NCBI GenBank assembly: GCA_964397305.1
Contig: CAYNIP010000006.1
Span: 92,184 to 156,183, forward strand
DNA: 64,000 nucleotides
Direction: 5' to 3'
DNA from: JAAUTY01 sp964397305
GTDB taxonomy: Bacteria; Cyanobacteriota; Cyanobacteriia; Cyanobacteriales; Spirulinaceae
Under the pieces are notes generated by a model, which was given only the letters and a program-made list of their open reading frames with translations, had not been told where the DNA came from and made no database searches. A program made the position numbers and the translations under genes. Position 1 is the first letter of the stretch, and the number at the start of each line of letters is the position of its first letter. Below are positions 62,713 through 64,000 of this stretch, piece by piece.

Positions 62713-64000
62713 GATCACAGATGCCGAGTTACAGAGCTTCCTGATTCGCAATGGCGATGTTGTGGCTGACTTGCGGACGTTTTTCGACTTTGCTGAAGGG
62801 TTTACACTGGGTCTGGCAGAGATCAATTTTGGTCGTGATGCTGAGGCGTTGTTAACGGTGCTGCAAGCTGATCCGGCTTGCGCCGAGCTTCAGGTTGTCG
62901 GGTTGAAGTTTACCGATCCTAAGCTGCGTTTCCTGCGGGATGAGTTAGTGAGCTGTCTCGCAGAACTCACGCTCGATCCAAACCGCAAGCTGGTGCTGCT
63001 TGTGTCAGGTTTAGAGCAGTCGATCGCGATGTATGGCGATGCGCCGCCTGTTCTGAAGGATCTGAATTTTGTCCGCGATGCCTATCGCGATAGCTTGCCG
63101 CATCCGCTGGTGTTGATTCTGCCACGCGGCGCGCTGTCGCGCTTAGCTAGGTTTGCGCCTGATTTTTGGGCGTGGCAATCCGGCTTATTTCTCTTCAAAA
63201 CGCCACCACAGCAGCTAGAGGCAACTCACGCGCGACTCTTTGATTTCAACAACCTCGATCGTCATAAGAGAAGGCCCCCCGATTTGACCGAGCGCCTAGA
63301 CTTGCTGCAACGGTTGTTAATGGAGTATCAGGAAGATCTAAGAGCTGACCAATCGCCAGAGGCAGTCGCAAGATATTTACAAGTCTCACAGCAATTGGGG
63401 GAAGCTTGGTGGGAAAATGATCGACCAGATTTGGCGGCAAAGTGTCTGAATGACGCCTTGGCAAAGGCCACACTCAATGATGAGGAAATCCGTCTGGATA
63501 TTCTGTTGAGTTTAGGACGGGTCTACCATGCGCTAGGTGATTTAGATCGCGCCTTTGAGAGTTTAGAAGAGGCAAGGACACTGGCACAAAAATTAAATGA
63601 TCGCCCTAGGCTGGCTACTAGTTGGCTTGTATTAGGCTATATCGAAAGCCGCCGAGGCAACTGGGAGGAAGCAGAGCGGCTGTATCGGCAAAGCCTGGAG
63701 CTGCGGACGGAACTGGGCGATCGCGCGGGCCTGGCCGCAGTTTGGGGCCTCTTGGGCGACCTTGAGCGAAACCGAGGCAACTGGGAGGAAGCAGAGCGGC
63801 TGTATCGGCAAAGCTTGGAGCTGCGGACGGAACTGGGCGATCGCGCGGGCCTGGCCGCAGTTTGGGGCGTCTTGGGCAACCTTGAGCGAAACCGAGGCAA
63901 CTGGGAGGAAGCAGAGCGGCTGTATCGGCAAAGCCTGGAGGTGCAGACGGAACTGGGCGATCGCGCGGGCCTGGCCGCAGTTTGGGGCGTCTTGGGCAAC
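62684..64000 (+). CDS. TPR protein with N-terminal STAND-like region (3' end outside window)
   Basis: The frame from GTG 62684 (VQSSRLWKPEITDAELQSFL), with GGAGG about ten bases upstream, is open to the window end, giving at least 439 residues. The N-terminal part (about 1-190) has GFTLGLAEINF, LDPNRKLVLLVSGLEQS (a Walker-B-like strand), LPRGALSRLARFAPDFWAWQ and FNNLDRHKRR, but no Walker A, like the inactive STAND-type NTPase regions fused to TPRs in cyanobacteria. TPRs start near residue 230, and from 63653 they become 40-residue units of almost identical sequence (RGNWEEAERLYRQSLELRTE). It overlaps the NTPase gene by 29 bp, implying co-translation. Confidence 0.82.
   Translation, partial: MQSSRLWKPEITDAELQSFLIRNGDVVADLRTFFDFAEGFTLGLAEINFGRDAEALLTVLQADPACAELQVVGLKFTDPKLRFLRDELVSCLAELTLDPNRKLVLLVSGLEQSIAMYGDAPPVLKDLNFVRDAYRDSLPHPLVLILPRGALSRLARFAPDFWAWQSGLFLFKTPPQQLEATHARLFDFNNLDRHKRRPPDLTERLDLLQRLLMEYQEDLRADQSPEAVARYLQVSQQLGEAWWENDRPDLAAKCLNDALAKATLNDEEIRLDILLSLGRVYHALGDLDRAFESLEEARTLAQKLNDRPRLATSWLVLGYIESRRGNWEEAERLYRQSLELRTELGDRAGLAAVWGLLGDLERNRGNWEEAERLYRQSLELRTELGDRAGLAAVWGVLGNLERNRGNWEEAERLYRQSLEVQTELGDRAGLAAVWGVLGN
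63653..64000 (+). repeat. 120-bp tandem repeat encoding TPR units
   Basis: Nearly identical 120-bp units start at 63653, 63773 and 63893, the last cut by the window end. Units 1 and 2 differ at only three bases. Each unit encodes one 40-residue TPR and contains a HIP1 octamer (GGGCGATCGCG). The GC content is much higher than in the first kilobase of the same gene. Confidence 0.93.

Noticed and set aside
63653..64000. Tandem 120-bp repeats considered as a CRISPR or satellite
   Set aside because: They encode perfect in-frame TPR units.
1..64000. tRNA, rRNA or known riboswitch
   Set aside because: No T-loop/acceptor pattern, rRNA core sequence or recognisable riboswitch core was found by eye; a covariance search would be needed to exclude them fully.

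Overview
The window is about 64 kb of high-GC chromosomal DNA from a cyanobacterium. The evidence is the very frequent GCGATCGC (HIP1-type) octamers together with marker genes: a flavodiiron protein Flv3, the PSII lipoprotein PsbQ, NrtS, a DUF3110 protein, an EGY-type site-2 protease and an LrtA-type hibernation factor. The genus cannot be fixed from sequence alone. One scaffold gap (100 N) lies at 59772-59871. I see no rRNA, tRNA, CRISPR array or full-length transposase gene.

Layout. 0-9 kb: the end of a P-type cation ATPase, then a two-gene phosphorelay operon (multi-REC response regulator and five-PAS histidine kinase) convergent with a second sensor kinase. 9-16 kb: a DppB-type ABC permease below a Fur-box-like palindrome, an Rpn-family nuclease, a lone PAAR protein, an SLH-anchored GHL10 hydrolase and Flv3. 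16-31 kb: mainly housekeeping genes (coaX, pstS, psbQ with an overlapping amino-acid oxidase gene, nrtS, a VTT protein, a GT2 glycosyltransferase, a MOSC protein, a BadF-type sugar kinase, lipB, hpf, a 32-residue membrane peptide, an EGY-type protease, murQ, a DUF3110 protein). 31-43 kb: a CPA1-type antiporter homologue lacking both signature aspartates, an FHA protein, a LysR regulator, 1.2 kb of non-coding decayed repeats, a tight four-gene radical-SAM and membrane-protein operon, an omega-aminotransferase and UbiD. 43-53 kb: two tandem giant secreted proteins (TPS, DUF4347, beta-helix, CHAT protease) that share perfectly identical DNA blocks. 53-59 kb: peroxiredoxin, site-2 protease with CBS pair, a secreted L,D-transpeptidase-like protein, an MFS transporter and an FSA-type transaldolase. 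59-64 kb: an accessory block with two Uma2 genes (one split by a false assembly gap, one frameshifted), a Trypco1 protein, a P-loop NTPase and an overlapping TPR gene that runs off the end.

A family of small non-autonomous mobile elements is scattered through the intergenic spaces. Its termini are GGGTG...CACCC, and several copies are flanked by 9-10 bp target duplications that can be read directly. The strongest candidates for undescribed biology are the CHAT protein pair, the Trypco1/NTPase/TPR block, the radical-SAM membrane operon and this element family.
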